Made by a program: the position numbers and the translations under genes. The notes beneath the pieces were generated by a model. It searched no databases. It saw nothing but the letters and a program-made list of their open reading frames with translations, and was not told the origin of the DNA. From contig CAWAZD010000005.1 in the NCBI GenBank assembly GCA_963786395.1, positions 1-64,000 on the forward strand: a stretch of DNA of 64,000 nt, in the 5' to 3' direction. The DNA comes from Fen-1301 sp963786395 (GTDB taxonomy: Bacteria; Bacteroidota; Ignavibacteria; Ignavibacteriales; Ignavibacteriaceae). Below are positions 1 to 11,300 of the stretch, piece after piece; within the stretch, counting starts at the first letter, position 1, and every line of letters starts with the position of its first letter.

Positions 1-297
1 GATATAGACCGCAACATCATTAAGGTGTTCCAGAAGAAGCTTAGTTTTAATCCCGCTGCCTGAGCCCAATTCAACCAGCAGTGTATTTCCCGGTATACCG
101 GAGCATATTTCAGCAATATTATTCTGCATTATTTTTATCTCAGTCCGTGTAAGATAATATTCATCAAGTTGACATATTCTGTTAAATAAGCTGACTCCCT
201 TTTCATCGTAAAAATACTTGCTTGCTATCTGCTTAAACGGTTTCCTAAGTGAAAATAAAATTTCTTCAATTGATGTTATTTCGTTATTGCGATACAT
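1..297 (-). CDS. egtD: L-histidine N-alpha-methyltransferase EgtD, 5' part only
   Basis: This is the N-terminal ~99 residues of an EgtD-type SAM-dependent methyltransferase; the gene runs off the left edge of the window. EgtD trimethylates histidine to hercynine, the first step of ergothioneine synthesis. Visible features are the family-typical opening (FDEKG-like FYDEKGSQLFNRI, then LDEYYLTRTE) followed by the start of the Rossmann SAM-binding motif, LVELGSGSGIKT. The ATG at 297 lies one base past the end of egtB (stop codon complement 299-301), so the two genes are almost certainly co-transcribed, egtB first. Assignment rests on motif recognition plus the neighbour; the missing C-terminus prevents a full check. 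Confidence 0.82.
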   Translation of the reverse strand, partial: MYRNNEITSIEEILFSLRKPFKQIASKYFYDEKGVSLFNRICQLDEYYLTRTEIKIMQNNIAEICSGIPGNTLLVELGSGSGIKTKLLLEHLNDVAVYI

Positions 298-298
298 T

Positions 299-1597
299 TT
301 AAACCTCATCTTTTGCAAGCCGAAGACCCATAAACTGCCATCTTGCGTTAGGTGGAAAGAAATTCCTGTAAGTAGCCCGGATATGGGTAACAGGTGTTGC
401 ACATGATCCACCGCGTAATACATTTTGCCCTGACATAAACTTACCGTTATATTCCCCGAGTGTCCCGGGTAATGTTTTATATCCCGGGTATGGGGAATAG
501 GAACTACTTGTCCACTCCCATACATCTCCAAACAACTGTTTAAGTCCATTAACATTATCAAGGAGCGGTATTGGATGATAATAATCGTTCTCGGCAAAAT
601 TACCTTTTATAACTTTATCGCTTGCAGCAACTTCCCATTCCTCTTCAGTTGGTAATCTGGCACCGGACCATCGCGAAAATGCATCGGCTTCAAATAAACT
701 GATATGACAAGCAGGTTCATCCAATACTATTTCATTATATCCATTTAGAGTGAATGCCCACCATTCTTTATCAACTTTTTCCCAGTATAAAGGACTTGTC
801 CATTTTTCATTTTCAACTATATTCCATCCATCTGATAACCATAATTCAGGGCGACGGTATCCGCCATCTTCTATAAAATTTATATATTCCCTGTTGGTTA
901 TAAGTCGATCACCAAGACTGAAAGAGGAAACAAAAGATTTATGACGAGGAGTTTCATTGTCAAAAACAAATTCCTTACCGCGATTTCCTGTCTCATATAT
1001 ACCCTCAGGAAATGAAATCCAGTTTATAGCACCAATGTCAGTGCCGATAATTCTTTTCTTTTCAGAATATAATGGTTTTAACGGGTTAAGTGAGAAAAGA
1101 TGTTTAAGGTCAGTCAGTATTAGTTCCTGATGCTGTTGCTCATGGTTAAGTCCCAGCTCCAAAAGAAAATTTATTTCCTCTGATTTTATTGGATCCATAG
1201 TCTCAATCAGCATAAGTATTTTTTCGTTAATTTCTTGCCGGAATATGTTAACTTCTTCAACCCCGGGGCGTGAAAGCATTCCTCTTTTAGCTCTTGTGAA
1301 CCGTTCACCCGCCTGAACATAATATGAATTAAAAAGGAATTTATATGTATCGTTATAAAACGTATAATTCTTTGTATACTGACTTAGAATAAATGTTTCA
1401 AAGAACCATGTGGTATGTGCAAGATGCCATTTAACCGGACTTGCATCAGGCATTGATTGAATAACATGATCTTCGGCTATAAGCGGTTTGCATAAGTCTT
1501 CAGTAAATTTTCTCACAGAAATAAATCGTTCTGTAAGGGATCGTTTACTGAAATTTTCTTCCTTTATAGCAGGGCTTGGATCTTTATATATATACAT
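299..1597 (-). CDS. egtB: Ergothioneine biosynthesis protein EgtB (hercynine oxygenase)
   Basis: Non-haem iron sulfoxide synthase, about 432 residues. EgtB joins hercynine to a thiol (gamma-Glu-Cys or Cys) using O2. The N-terminal DinB_2-like half carries the iron-binding His region (SPVKWHLAHTTWFFETF) and the HxxxH pair in NHEQQHQEL. The C-terminal half is an FGE-sulfatase fold with GDVWEWTSSSY, LRGGSC and the terminal GLRLAKDE typical of the family. A longer frame opens at 1660, but I prefer the ATG at 1597: AGGA sits 5-6 bases upstream and the protein then begins just before the conserved DinB region. It is followed after one base by egtD. No egtC or egtE is in view; EgtE, if present, must lie elsewhere. 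Confidence 0.9.
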   Translation of the reverse strand: MYIYKDPSPAIKEENFSKRSLTERFISVRKFTEDLCKPLIAEDHVIQSMPDASPVKWHLAHTTWFFETFILSQYTKNYTFYNDTYKFLFNSYYVQAGERFTRAKRGMLSRPGVEEVNIFRQEINEKILMLIETMDPIKSEEINFLLELGLNHEQQHQELILTDLKHLFSLNPLKPLYSEKKRIIGTDIGAINWISFPEGIYETGNRGKEFVFDNETPRHKSFVSSFSLGDRLITNREYINFIEDGGYRRPELWLSDGWNIVENEKWTSPLYWEKVDKEWWAFTLNGYNEIVLDEPACHISLFEADAFSRWSGARLPTEEEWEVAASDKVIKGNFAENDYYHPIPLLDNVNGLKQLFGDVWEWTSSSYSPYPGYKTLPGTLGEYNGKFMSGQNVLRGGSCATPVTHIRATYRNFFPPNARWQFMGLRLAKDEV

Positions 1598-1776
1598 TAT
1601 TATCCTGAATTTTATTATAAAATCGGTAATCGGATAAACAGATTCCGTATTTGTGACCACATTAATTTAGTTTGTGAACCATTCATTTCCCGTGTCATAG
1701 GGAAGGGTATTTGTGATGAGGCTACTATTGTTTTTGATCTGCTATACAGATATTATGAAAAACCTGAGAATAATAG

Positions 1777-2280
1777 ATGAAAAAATTGTTGCCTGTTATT
1801 TGTGTTTATGCATTAACATTTTTCTCAAATTCATTTGCTCAATCACCGGGAGGCAAGAACTTCGGTTTTGGTATTATGGTCGGGGACCCTACCGGACTCA
1901 CTGCAAAATTCTGGACACAAAGAAATAGCGCATTTGTTATTGATGTCGGTGGATCATACTTCGGTAGTCCAAGAATCGGTGTTGACTATTTATGGCATTT
2001 TGATGCATTTAGATCTAATATAGCAAAATTATATGCCGGCTTAGGTGGGGCACTCGGTATAGGTGAAGGGAAAGGAATTTATTATGCAAATGATGCAGGC
2101 AGATTTTATTTCAGGTCAGATAATGGAATTGGCATTGGAGCAAGAGGTGTTTTTGGTGTAAATATTATTCCACAAAACACTCCTTTAGAAGTATTTCTTG
2201 AGTTAGGAATACTTGTGGGCTTAACACCTTCATTTGGTTCTGCTGTTGACTCAGGTTTGGGAATACGATTTTATCCCTGA
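1777..2280 (+). CDS. Small secreted/outer-membrane beta-barrel-like protein, unknown
   Basis: This protein has 167 residues. Residues 1-22 form a signal peptide (Lys-Lys start, hydrophobic core, cleavage near SFAQS). The mature part is Gly-rich and alternates aromatic and polar residues (GKNFGFGIMVGDPTGLTAKF, GLGGALGIGEGKG, GIGARGVFGVN), and it ends in an aromatic (RFYP), all of which suit a small eight-strand barrel. I do not recognise a named family. It stands alone, diverging from egtB and convergent with the protease gene at 2337-3197. The start at 1777 is chosen because it gives a clean signal peptide; an overlapping frame from 1713 does not look like protein. Confidence 0.6.
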   Translation: MKKLLPVICVYALTFFSNSFAQSPGGKNFGFGIMVGDPTGLTAKFWTQRNSAFVIDVGGSYFGSPRIGVDYLWHFDAFRSNIAKLYAGLGGALGIGEGKGIYYANDAGRFYFRSDNGIGIGARGVFGVNIIPQNTPLEVFLELGILVGLTPSFGSAVDSGLGIRFYP

Positions 2281-2336
2281 TGAATAATTTGTTTCATCTC
2301 ATCATTTTAGGGCAATCCATATATAATTACGTGATT

Positions 2337-3197
2337 CTATTTACGTGTTAGGTTGTTATTAAAGCCGAGATCAACTGCAGATTTGATAGCATCTGCATCC
2401 CCTGAGGACAAATCCCGGAAATTCATATTAGGTGAGGAATCTGGATTTATATATGGATACATTATGTCGGTTTCATTATCGCTGTGCCCAAGACCAATTG
2501 CGTGACCGAGCTCATGTATAATGGTGGCTTTAACTTCTCCGTCAGATAATTTTTCGCCACCCGACTTTTTCAGTCCTATTTCAACTGAGGATAATCTGAT
2601 TTTGTTGCTACCTGAAAAAGAATAATCTGTAAGTCCAAGATAACTTTCTCTGTATTTTTCTATTAAGTTATCTTCAAAATCAAAAGTAATATTGGCGTCT
2701 GAAATATTTGAAACATATTTAAATTTAATTCTGCTGTCAGCCTCGCCCCAAATCTTAAATGCATAATCTATATATTTTTTGTAAATACTTTTAAAGTTTT
2801 TTGATTCAGATTCCTTAACATAAACTTTCAACGGGAAATCTGATTGATTCCAATGTTTACCATTCCAAAGGGATCTGTTAGATTTATCTATATGAAAATA
2901 ATTGCTTGAAAAATGCTCAGAAAGCGGACTGTAATTATCATTCGGAATGGTCTGGGGTGATTCTGTTAGAATCTTAATGTTTCTACGGGTGTAGTTATAT
3001 ATGTAATCATAACTGTCGCCTTTCCTTACGTCTTTCCTTGTTTCTGTTTTAGATTCAGCTTTGAATTCTAGTAAGTTAATGTTTTGCGGTGAAGAAGTAT
3101 TTTCAGGAACCGAACCTTCCGGTTTTCCATGAGAGTATGAGGATTGCAAAAGATTTGCAATAAATAGAGCAAACACAAAAAGTACAGTAAATTTCAT
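2337..3197 (-). CDS. Secreted matrixin-type zinc metalloprotease (M10-like)
   Basis: A 286-residue exported protease. An N-terminal signal peptide (MKFTVLFVFALFIANLLQSS) is followed by a variable ~100-residue region and then a compact catalytic domain. The metzincin zinc site is complete: HELGHAIGLGHS gives HExxHxxGxxH, and a Met-turn follows in DIMYPY. LRxSS-like sequence (IRLSSVEIGL) precedes the helix, as in matrixins. The short C-terminal tail has no haemopexin or sorting domain. The ~120 residues before the catalytic domain could act as a propeptide, but no cysteine-switch motif is obvious. It is transcribed alone, convergent with the small barrel protein gene. Substrate unknown. Confidence 0.78.
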   Translation of the reverse strand: MKFTVLFVFALFIANLLQSSYSHGKPEGSVPENTSSPQNINLLEFKAESKTETRKDVRKGDSYDYIYNYTRRNIKILTESPQTIPNDNYSPLSEHFSSNYFHIDKSNRSLWNGKHWNQSDFPLKVYVKESESKNFKSIYKKYIDYAFKIWGEADSRIKFKYVSNISDANITFDFEDNLIEKYRESYLGLTDYSFSGSNKIRLSSVEIGLKKSGGEKLSDGEVKATIIHELGHAIGLGHSDNETDIMYPYINPDSSPNMNFRDLSSGDADAIKSAVDLGFNNNLTRK

Positions 3198-3590
3198 ATT
3201 TCACATTCCATAGTTATTAGAATCACAAATCAAATAGGAGTATAGAAATTTCACTTTTAAATTGGGAAAAGTTTTTTTCAAAATCCACTAAAAATCAAAG
3301 GTTTGAAAGTGAATTTGTTTGTTTGATCAAATAATTGTTATTAAAATACTGGTTGAAAAATACTTATGACGAGGTATTAAAGGGATGTAAAAAATGGCGT
3401 ATCAGTAGCTTTTTATGCCCATTCTAAGGTATTCCCCTAATTCATTTTGAGTGATTTTATCTCCTAAAGCTACCTTTTGAACTCAATTTTCTAAGTATAG
3501 CGGCCTCGTGGATCTGATTAGTAAATATGAACCTTATTCTATAATTTTGACTCTGTTTTTATTTAATACCAAATTAGAAGATCCTTAATT
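3198..3590. other. Intergenic region, no gene seen
   Basis: These 393 bases lie between the starts of two divergent genes (protease on minus, glycosyltransferase on plus), so promoters for both should be here. No convincing coding frame, RNA gene or strong hairpin was found. A weak AAGGTA/TACCTT inverted pair brackets about 3428-3474, without a T-run. Confidence 0.5.
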
Positions 3591-5072
3591 GTGATAAAAA
3601 CGCGAAACCTTACATTATCTGAAATATTGAAAAATAATTGGATAATTATATACCTGATTTTGTACTTTCCGGTTTGTTATTTTGTTTATGGTCACGCGAA
3701 GTTATTTGATGACAACTATATTTATCTTCAATATGCGAAGCATTTTATTGAGAATAAGGAGTTGTCATTTAACCTTGGAGAGAAAAGCTATGCTTTTACA
3801 AGCCCTTTGTGGTTAATATTTTTTGCTGCTTTGTACCCTTTTCTATCTCCTGAACTTATCCCATTTCTACTTAGTACTTTTTTCTCCATACTTACTATTC
3901 TTATATGCTTTTATTTCTTAAGGAATATTTTTAAAAACAAACTAACACTTTTCCTGGCAATACTGGTTGTTTCATTTGACCCCAATTTTCTGAAACATGC
4001 ATTTAATGGTATGGAAACCTCTTTTACTTACTTCCTTTCGTACCTAATTCTTCTGGGTATAGTTTATTCCGGCAAAATCAAAAACAATTATTTAATCGGT
4101 TCAATATTTGGGATCTTTCTTTTAGTTCGTCCTGAGAGTATCATCCTTTTCTGCCTAACTTTAATTTATCTGATTCTTTCCCGTAAATTAAAATTAAAGA
4201 GTATTTTTCAGATAATATTTTCATTACTTATCATAATATTGCCCTGGCTGGTTTTTACCTGGTTTTACTTCGGAAAACTTCTTCCTGATACTTTCGGGGC
4301 AAAGGGCGGGGATTATAAACCGGGTCTCAACCTATTAAATAATCTTGGTTATTCTGTAAAGATCTTTTCTGGAAATTATTTACCTGCATTTATTCTTATT
4401 CTTTACTTTGTCAAAAAAATTCCTGGATTTATTAAACTTGATAAGTTGAAATATTTCTACACCTGTTTTACTTTGATTGCTTATACCATTTTTTACTCTT
4501 TGGTTTTCAGTAATGAAAGCGTTTATGCGCGATATTTATGTCTCATTTTCCCATTCTTCATAATAGCTTTTATTTCATTTATTTCGAATTCATTGGAGGA
4601 TTTAAAGAAATTTCACATTGTCCTTGCTTCTATTTTTGTTTTGTTCCTTTCAACTGCTTTTCTGATTTCCCGCGCTGATAAAGTAATGGTTGAAAATATT
4701 AAAAAAATGGAAGGTGAGATTATCGAATGGGTTAAAATAAATACAGACAAAGATAGCTACATTACGCGCAGCAGGATAGGGGAAATTGGATTTAAAACTC
4801 AAAGACGAATATTTGATCCGGTAGGTCTTATAAATCGGGATATAGCCGGATATAATCAAACAGGCAGACTTGTTGATTATATCTTACTTAAGAAGCCAAA
4901 TTATTTAATCGAAATGTCAGATGAAACCATTTCCAGTTTAAGTAAGCGTGTTCCTTTGAGACTTGTTAAAGAATTCACGTATGATCAACGTTTCTTACTT
5001 AGACAAAAATTATTTGGCCCTGAGCATCAAAATAGAGTATTAAAAATCTACAAAGTCGATTGGCATTATTAA
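3591..5072 (+). CDS. GT39/ArnT-like integral membrane glycosyltransferase
   Basis: A 493-residue polytopic protein with about eleven or twelve hydrophobic segments between residues 15 and 360, then a ~130-residue soluble C-terminal part. The first loop holds an acidic DDNYIYLQYAKHF segment followed by AFTSPLWLI, the arrangement seen in dolichyl-phosphate-mannose-type (GT-C, GT39/GT83) enzymes, where the Asp pair is catalytic. Such enzymes move sugars from lipid-phosphate donors onto protein, lipid or polysaccharide outside the membrane. The start is GTG at 3591. The gene is a single transcription unit with gaps of several hundred bases on each side, so context does not reveal the acceptor. 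Fold assignment is fairly sure; donor and acceptor are unknown. Confidence 0.68.
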   Translation: MIKTRNLTLSEILKNNWIIIYLILYFPVCYFVYGHAKLFDDNYIYLQYAKHFIENKELSFNLGEKSYAFTSPLWLIFFAALYPFLSPELIPFLLSTFFSILTILICFYFLRNIFKNKLTLFLAILVVSFDPNFLKHAFNGMETSFTYFLSYLILLGIVYSGKIKNNYLIGSIFGIFLLVRPESIILFCLTLIYLILSRKLKLKSIFQIIFSLLIIILPWLVFTWFYFGKLLPDTFGAKGGDYKPGLNLLNNLGYSVKIFSGNYLPAFILILYFVKKIPGFIKLDKLKYFYTCFTLIAYTIFYSLVFSNESVYARYLCLIFPFFIIAFISFISNSLEDLKKFHIVLASIFVLFLSTAFLISRADKVMVENIKKMEGEIIEWVKINTDKDSYITRSRIGEIGFKTQRRIFDPVGLINRDIAGYNQTGRLVDYILLKKPNYLIEMSDETISSLSKRVPLRLVKEFTYDQRFLLRQKLFGPEHQNRVLKIYKVDWHY

Positions 5073-5395
5073 ACAATTTTTCGAATTCAATTTTAATAAT
5101 ATATTTAAGAATTCAACTCAAGAAACTAATCCATTAACTAGTTAATATCTCTTGAAATGACTGAAGCATTAAAGTTTTTCTTATATTATTCGATTATTTT
5201 TATAAAAACGGAATACATTATTAAAAAAGGTTGACCCCATAATTAAAATTTACTTTTTTCTTTTATTTGTCAATACAATTATTTAAACTTAATTTAAGCT
5301 TGATGTTTACCTGAAATAGTACCTAGTGTCCATATCGGATCTCCTTAATTAACGGTTCCCTTAGTAAAATCTGTCAAACAAACACTGATATATTT
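5073..5395. other. Intergenic region, no gene seen
   Basis: These 323 very AT-rich bases separate the glycosyltransferase gene from the repeat-protein gene at 5396. No open frame of note, no T-run hairpin and no recognisable RNA were seen. It presumably holds the promoter for the surface-protein cluster. Confidence 0.5.
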
Positions 5396-8300
5396 ATGAA
5401 AGTATTTAGGACCATTCTATTTTTCTGCATATTAATTACAGCGAATTCCTATTCACAAACATTTATCCTTAATGTACCATATGGATATGAACCACCCAAG
5501 ACTTATCCGGTAACCAAGGTTTTTTTTAACCCTACGGACAGTGTTGTGCTTTTGTGGAACGGTAAATATTTCTCTCAATCAAATGTTTATCTGAAAATAG
5601 GAAATTCACCGGGAAATTATGATCTGGCTCAAATAGTAGTTTCAGGATCGAGGGCTGGATTCATTCCTTCTAAATCTCCGTTGAATCTTTCTACCGGAAG
5701 ATATTATGGTGTAATCACTAATTCTTCACAAACTTCATTGACGGGTATTCATAATGATTGGCAAGCTAACAGTGGAACTATTGAATATTCAAATGAGATA
5801 CAATTTATAGTGCAGTCCACCACTGCTCCTTATATGGTGGCTCCGAGAGGAGATATTTCCAGCACTACTCCTGAATTCAAATGGAATTCCATACCGGGAG
5901 TTCCGGCTTACTGGATTATTTGTTCCAGCACGCCGTTTGTTGTATCTACCGATAACAACAATAAACTTTCTATTTCTGGTCTTAATATAATCTGGGATTA
6001 TATAACAACGGGGACTTCAGCTACCTATGGTCAAATAAGTCCTTATTCTCCTTTTACTCAATCCCCCATTCCTCTTTTCCCGAATACTGAATATAATTAT
6101 ACAATATTAAACCTTTACGACCCAACTGATATTTCTTTTGCCAGTTCCGTTTTTGGTGGTGTCGTTACTTTTACACTTAAGACTTCAAATATAATATCAC
6201 CCCCTAATCTTATTTCTCCCCTGGATGCTTCTGTTTTTACTAGTACACCTATCATAAGGTTTAATTGGGATCAGGTGTCTAATGCGAATACTTATACGTT
6301 TCACCTGTTTAATAGAGTAACTCAGTTTGCAGGAAACAGTCAGGAAATAGATGTTCCTATTTGGGCTACTTCCACCACAAATACAATGATTGATTTTCCT
6401 GCAAGTAGTAACCTCCTTCAGGGAAAGTATGTCTGGTTTGTAGTACCTAATTCGAGTTCCGGAACTGGTGCAGCAAGTGTTTCGCGAAAATTTTATTATA
6501 ATGTTCCGATGGGTAAATATAGAGTCAGGGTTCTTTGCGCAGAAGATAATTCCGAACTTATGAATTATCAATATCAGGTAACATCTGTTTCGGGTGGATA
6601 TTCTCCATCTATTCCATATATAGTTACAAACTCATCCTCCTATACAGATTCTTTGCCAGCGGATGTTTACCATTTTACGGTTCAAAAACCAGGTTATTTC
6701 GATTCAACCTTTACTGTTCAGATTCCTGAAAGTAATAATATAATTGAGTTCCCGCTTTACTTAAGGACCTACCCTGTAACCGTTAGCGGTTTTGTCAAAG
6801 ATCAGGTAAATAACCCTGTTCCGGGTGCAAATGTTAGATTTACAGACATTTTTAATGGCAATATTATAACAAAAGCTACCTCTTCCTCCGGAACCTATAG
6901 TCTTGTGATGCCCAAAGGAAATTATTCTGTAAGTGTAGATAAACCTGGATATTTAAGTCCCTCCTGCATTAAATATTTCAGCTGATTCAGGTCAGATAGT
7001 CTTAAATTCTTTTACTCTATTGTTTGATAACTCAAGTATTTCTGGAAAAGTCTTAAACGATAACAATGAACCAGTTCAGCTGGCAAGCTTAATTGCAAAA
7101 AAAGGGCCAGTAACACAACAGACTAACAGCGATGGTTCAGGAAATTATTTTTTTAATTTGTCCTCGGGTCAATGGACAATTTCTGTTTCAAAAAATGGAT
7201 TTATTTCTCCTAATTCTAAGGATTATAATCTCCTTCCCGGAGACAACATAAATAACCAGAATCTTCAATTGATTCCCCGCGCTAATCAGGTTAACGGGTC
7301 TGTTTATAAACTTGTCACAAATTCCCAGGGACAAACCACAACAGTTCCATTTGTCGGTGCAACAGTTACTGCTTCACCAGGTGCGGGTCAACCAGTTGCT
7401 TCAGTTTCTAACTCATTAGGTCAATATTCTCTTAACCTGAAAAATGGTTCTTTTTTAATTACTACCTCAGAATCCGGATATTCTGCCGGTAATCCAGTAC
7501 AATTGACACTGGATATTGCACAAACTATTTCGGGAGTAGACTTTACTTTATCGCCCAATCCCTGTTCGGTTGCAGGTTTTGTTACTGATCCAAATGGACA
7601 ACCAATTGAAGGTGCTACTCTAAGTGTTCAGGATGCAGGAACAGTTAATTCACTTTCAAGCGGCAGTTACTCTTTAACACTACCTTCCGGATCATTTTCG
7701 CTAAATGCTGTTAAACAAGGATTTGTTTCACCTCAGCCGGTCATTTTAAATCTTAATTCCGGACAGTCTCTTTCTGGTATAAACTTCCAGCTTGTCCCAA
7801 ATGCCGGCATAGTTTCAGGCAAAGTTTTAAATGAAGGGCAACCTATTAACGGCGCTTTAGTTACTGCAGTTAAAGGAAATTCTTCCGTTTCTACTAATTC
7901 AAATCAAAGCGGTGACTTTACCCTTAACCTTTTGCAGGGTCAATGGAACATTCACGTGTCCAAATCTGGTTTCCTAAATTCATCTGATCTTAGTATTACA
8001 ATCGGTCCCGGTCAGACAAGTCAAAATAATAACTTTAATTTAATTCAGAATTCTGCTTCTATAACAGGATTAGTCAATAGTGGATTTAATCTGATTAATA
8101 ATGCGGATGTTTCAATTACAGAAGTTAATAACCCCCAAAATATTCTTAATTCAATTACCGATATAAATGGTAAGTTTTCCCTTTCTGTAGAAGCAGGAAA
8201 GAATTATAACATTTCTATAACCAAATCAGGTTATGGTTCTAAATCTATAGTTTCTGGAATTCTTTCTCCCTTGTCAACGACAAATTTTAATTTTGATATT

Positions 8301-11300
8301 ACATCCAATCCTTCTTCATTTTCTGGCAAAGTCTTAAACAATCTTCAGTTACCTGTTTATGAGGCTAAGGTCTTGTTGATAAACAATCAGAATAATAATG
8401 TTTTAGACAGCACTTTAACTGATGCCAATGGAAATTACTCACTTGGTGTTTCTGAAGGTACATTTAAAATTGTTGCAGTTAAACCAGGTCATATCAGCGA
8501 CAATGTTATTCTTAAGATAAATATCGGTGAAAATCTTACTTCCATAAATTTTACCTTGACTGAAAATTATGCCATGCTAAATGGTACGGTAATCGATAAT
8601 AATGGAGCGGCAACAAATAACGTACTTATAAATTTTCTTCACAAAGTGGAGGCGCGATCAGCAACTACTTCTCTTTCGGGTGATTATATATTTTCAAAAT
8701 TACTCGGAGACATTTATAACATCAGTATTTCAAAGTCAGGTTATTCGGACACCTTGATTTCTAATTACAAAATTCTTGACGGTGAATCAAAATCATTGAA
8801 TATTACACTGAAAAAATTCTTAGGAAGAATAACCGGGAATGTAATAGATAACAATAAAATTCCGGTTCCCCAGGCGAACATTAGTGCAAAAGATAAATTA
8901 AGCAATAACTTTTCTGCAATTACTGATAATAATGGAAATTATCTGATATCTTCCCTTGATTTAGGTGATTTTATTGTTTCTGCAACAAAGTCAGGTTTTA
9001 CAAGTTTGCAACAAGCAACAGCAACTATCACCCTGGTAAAACCTGAAGCAGTTGTAAATATTAATGACTTTTCTTTGAATACTGGATCACTGTCGGGAAT
9101 TGTTAAGGATAATTTTGGTAATCCTCTTTCGCAGGCACAGATTAATATTTCTGGTGCGGTAGGATCCGCTAGTTCCGTCTCTGGTAATGACGGGAAATTT
9201 TCAATATCAAGCATGGCAACTGGAAATTATAATCTGTCTTGTAAAAAAGATGGATATTCGACATTTAGAGACACAGGTATTAATGTAACTGATAATGTGT
9301 CTCATCAGATTATTCTTAACTTGAATAACACTACGATTAAAGGTTATGTTAAGAATCGTTATAATAACAATTCACTCTCTATTGTAATTCCGGTTTCAGC
9401 AGTTTCAGATCAATTAAATAACTACCAAACGACTACCGATCTTAATGGCTATTTTGAATTTAAAAATGTTGGATCAAATTCAACTTATAAGATTACTACT
9501 CAGCTTTTTAAAGAAGGGATAATAAATGATACTATCATTGTTAATGTTCCAGCTTTGCAATCAGAAGTTGGACCAGAAACCTTATTCGTTAAAGTGAATA
9601 ATTCTTTTGTAAATGGTAATGTGGGAACGACCTCTGCCGGTATAAAACTAATCAATCTTTCTACTAAAGAAACAAATAACGTCTCTTCTTCGAGTACCGG
9701 TAGTTACCAGTTTGGATACATACCAAACGGAAGTTATAGTATCGTGCCCGAAAAATCAGGATTCGTTTTCTTGCCAGTATCTAAAGAAATTACTCTCGGT
9801 GCATTTGATTCCTTATCTGTAAATTTTCAAAGTTCATCTGACGTTGGAAATATTCTTGTAACTACTCTTGATAATATGAACAACCCTACTACAGGGGTTA
9901 CAATTGCTGCAATTAATTATTCTTCAAATCTTTTCAGCTCGGGAACTTCGGATAATAGCGGAAATTATAAGTTTACTGATCTTCCCTCAGGAACTTATTC
10001 TTTAAAAATCTTTAAGGATGGTTATTCTCCTGATTCTGCTTTGGCAATTGTTAAAAATGGCGTTACTATAAACCAATCCTTTATAATTAGAAAGAATTCA
10101 GCATCTGTTTCAGGTTTGGTTAATCAAACAGATGCAAATATCGTTTTAAGGAACCTTGTATCAGGCCAGTCCTTTAATTCGAAAAATTTGTCAGATGGAA
10201 CATACTTGATTGCAAACCTTGATTCGGGATCCTACCAGGTAAACGCTTCTAAAGTTGGATTCACAACAGATTCAACAGCTATTTTTCATCTTAATATAGG
10301 TGAAAATAAAACACTTTCTCCACTTAAACTAAATGCATCATTTGTTAGATTAATAGGAAAGGTCGTTTATAAAAATGCGGGTAAACCCAATGTTATCGTT
10401 AATGCTATATCATCCTCTGTCCTTACAGACACAAGTGATATAAATGGAGATTATGCATTTGAAAACGCGCAGATTAAACCCTTACCAAATGATACTACCA
10501 TTTATCAGATAAAAATAATTCAAAGCGGAATTTCTACGCAAAGCAAAATAATTTCTATTCCAGGTACCTCAGTCGGCAAGTGATTTTAATATATTGCCGT
10601 TTGTTTTGCCTAGCGGACAAATTTCTCTCACATTTTCCGACAAGTCAAATGTAGTTTCCGGTCTGAAAATCTCTCTTAGCTATCCCGATGGTCAGATATT
10701 TGAGTCAATTACTGGCTCAGCTGGGAAATTTTATTCGGGTTCTGAACTTTCAGCTGGTATTTATAAACTATCACTTATAAAACAAAACATATTGATTCCT
10801 GATGATAGTTCGCTGACAATGATTTTGTTTTCTGATACATCCAAGATAAACAGGATAATAAATCTACCATACAGACATTCTGCCCTAACTGAAATCAGTG
10901 CGGCTAAACCTAATTATATTAGAGCATATTTTAACCAAAAACCATCAAATACTACTGGTATTCTGTTTTATAAACAAAAAAGCTCTCTATCGTATCTGCG
11001 AACTGATATGACCATTGAGGATTCCAGCTTTACCGGAATTATACCTCCTCTTTATAGTTTGGAAGACGTTTCATATTATATCCTGATTACTGATATTTCA
11101 GGTAATATCAAATATAAATCTGATACATATACAGTTACGCCTAATTCAGAAGGAATTTTATCTTCTATAATAGTAAAACCTGATTTAACAAACGCTGTGT
11201 TAAGGAAGGGAGATGTTATTAATCTAAGTCTAACCATAAGGGATGGTGTAAATAAAAATCTATCCGATCAGTTCATTGGCTCTAACCATTCAGGCAATCT

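Noticed and set aside
1713..1928. Alternative plus-strand frame overlapping the small barrel gene
   Set aside because: The frame starting at 1777 gives a signal peptide and barrel-like protein, while this one gives a mix of Cys- and Arg-rich sequence without pattern.
8939..9214. Antisense open frame of 91 codons inside the giant repeat gene
   Set aside because: It lies wholly within conserved repeats on the other strand, has no ribosome-binding site and its composition mirrors the sense codons.
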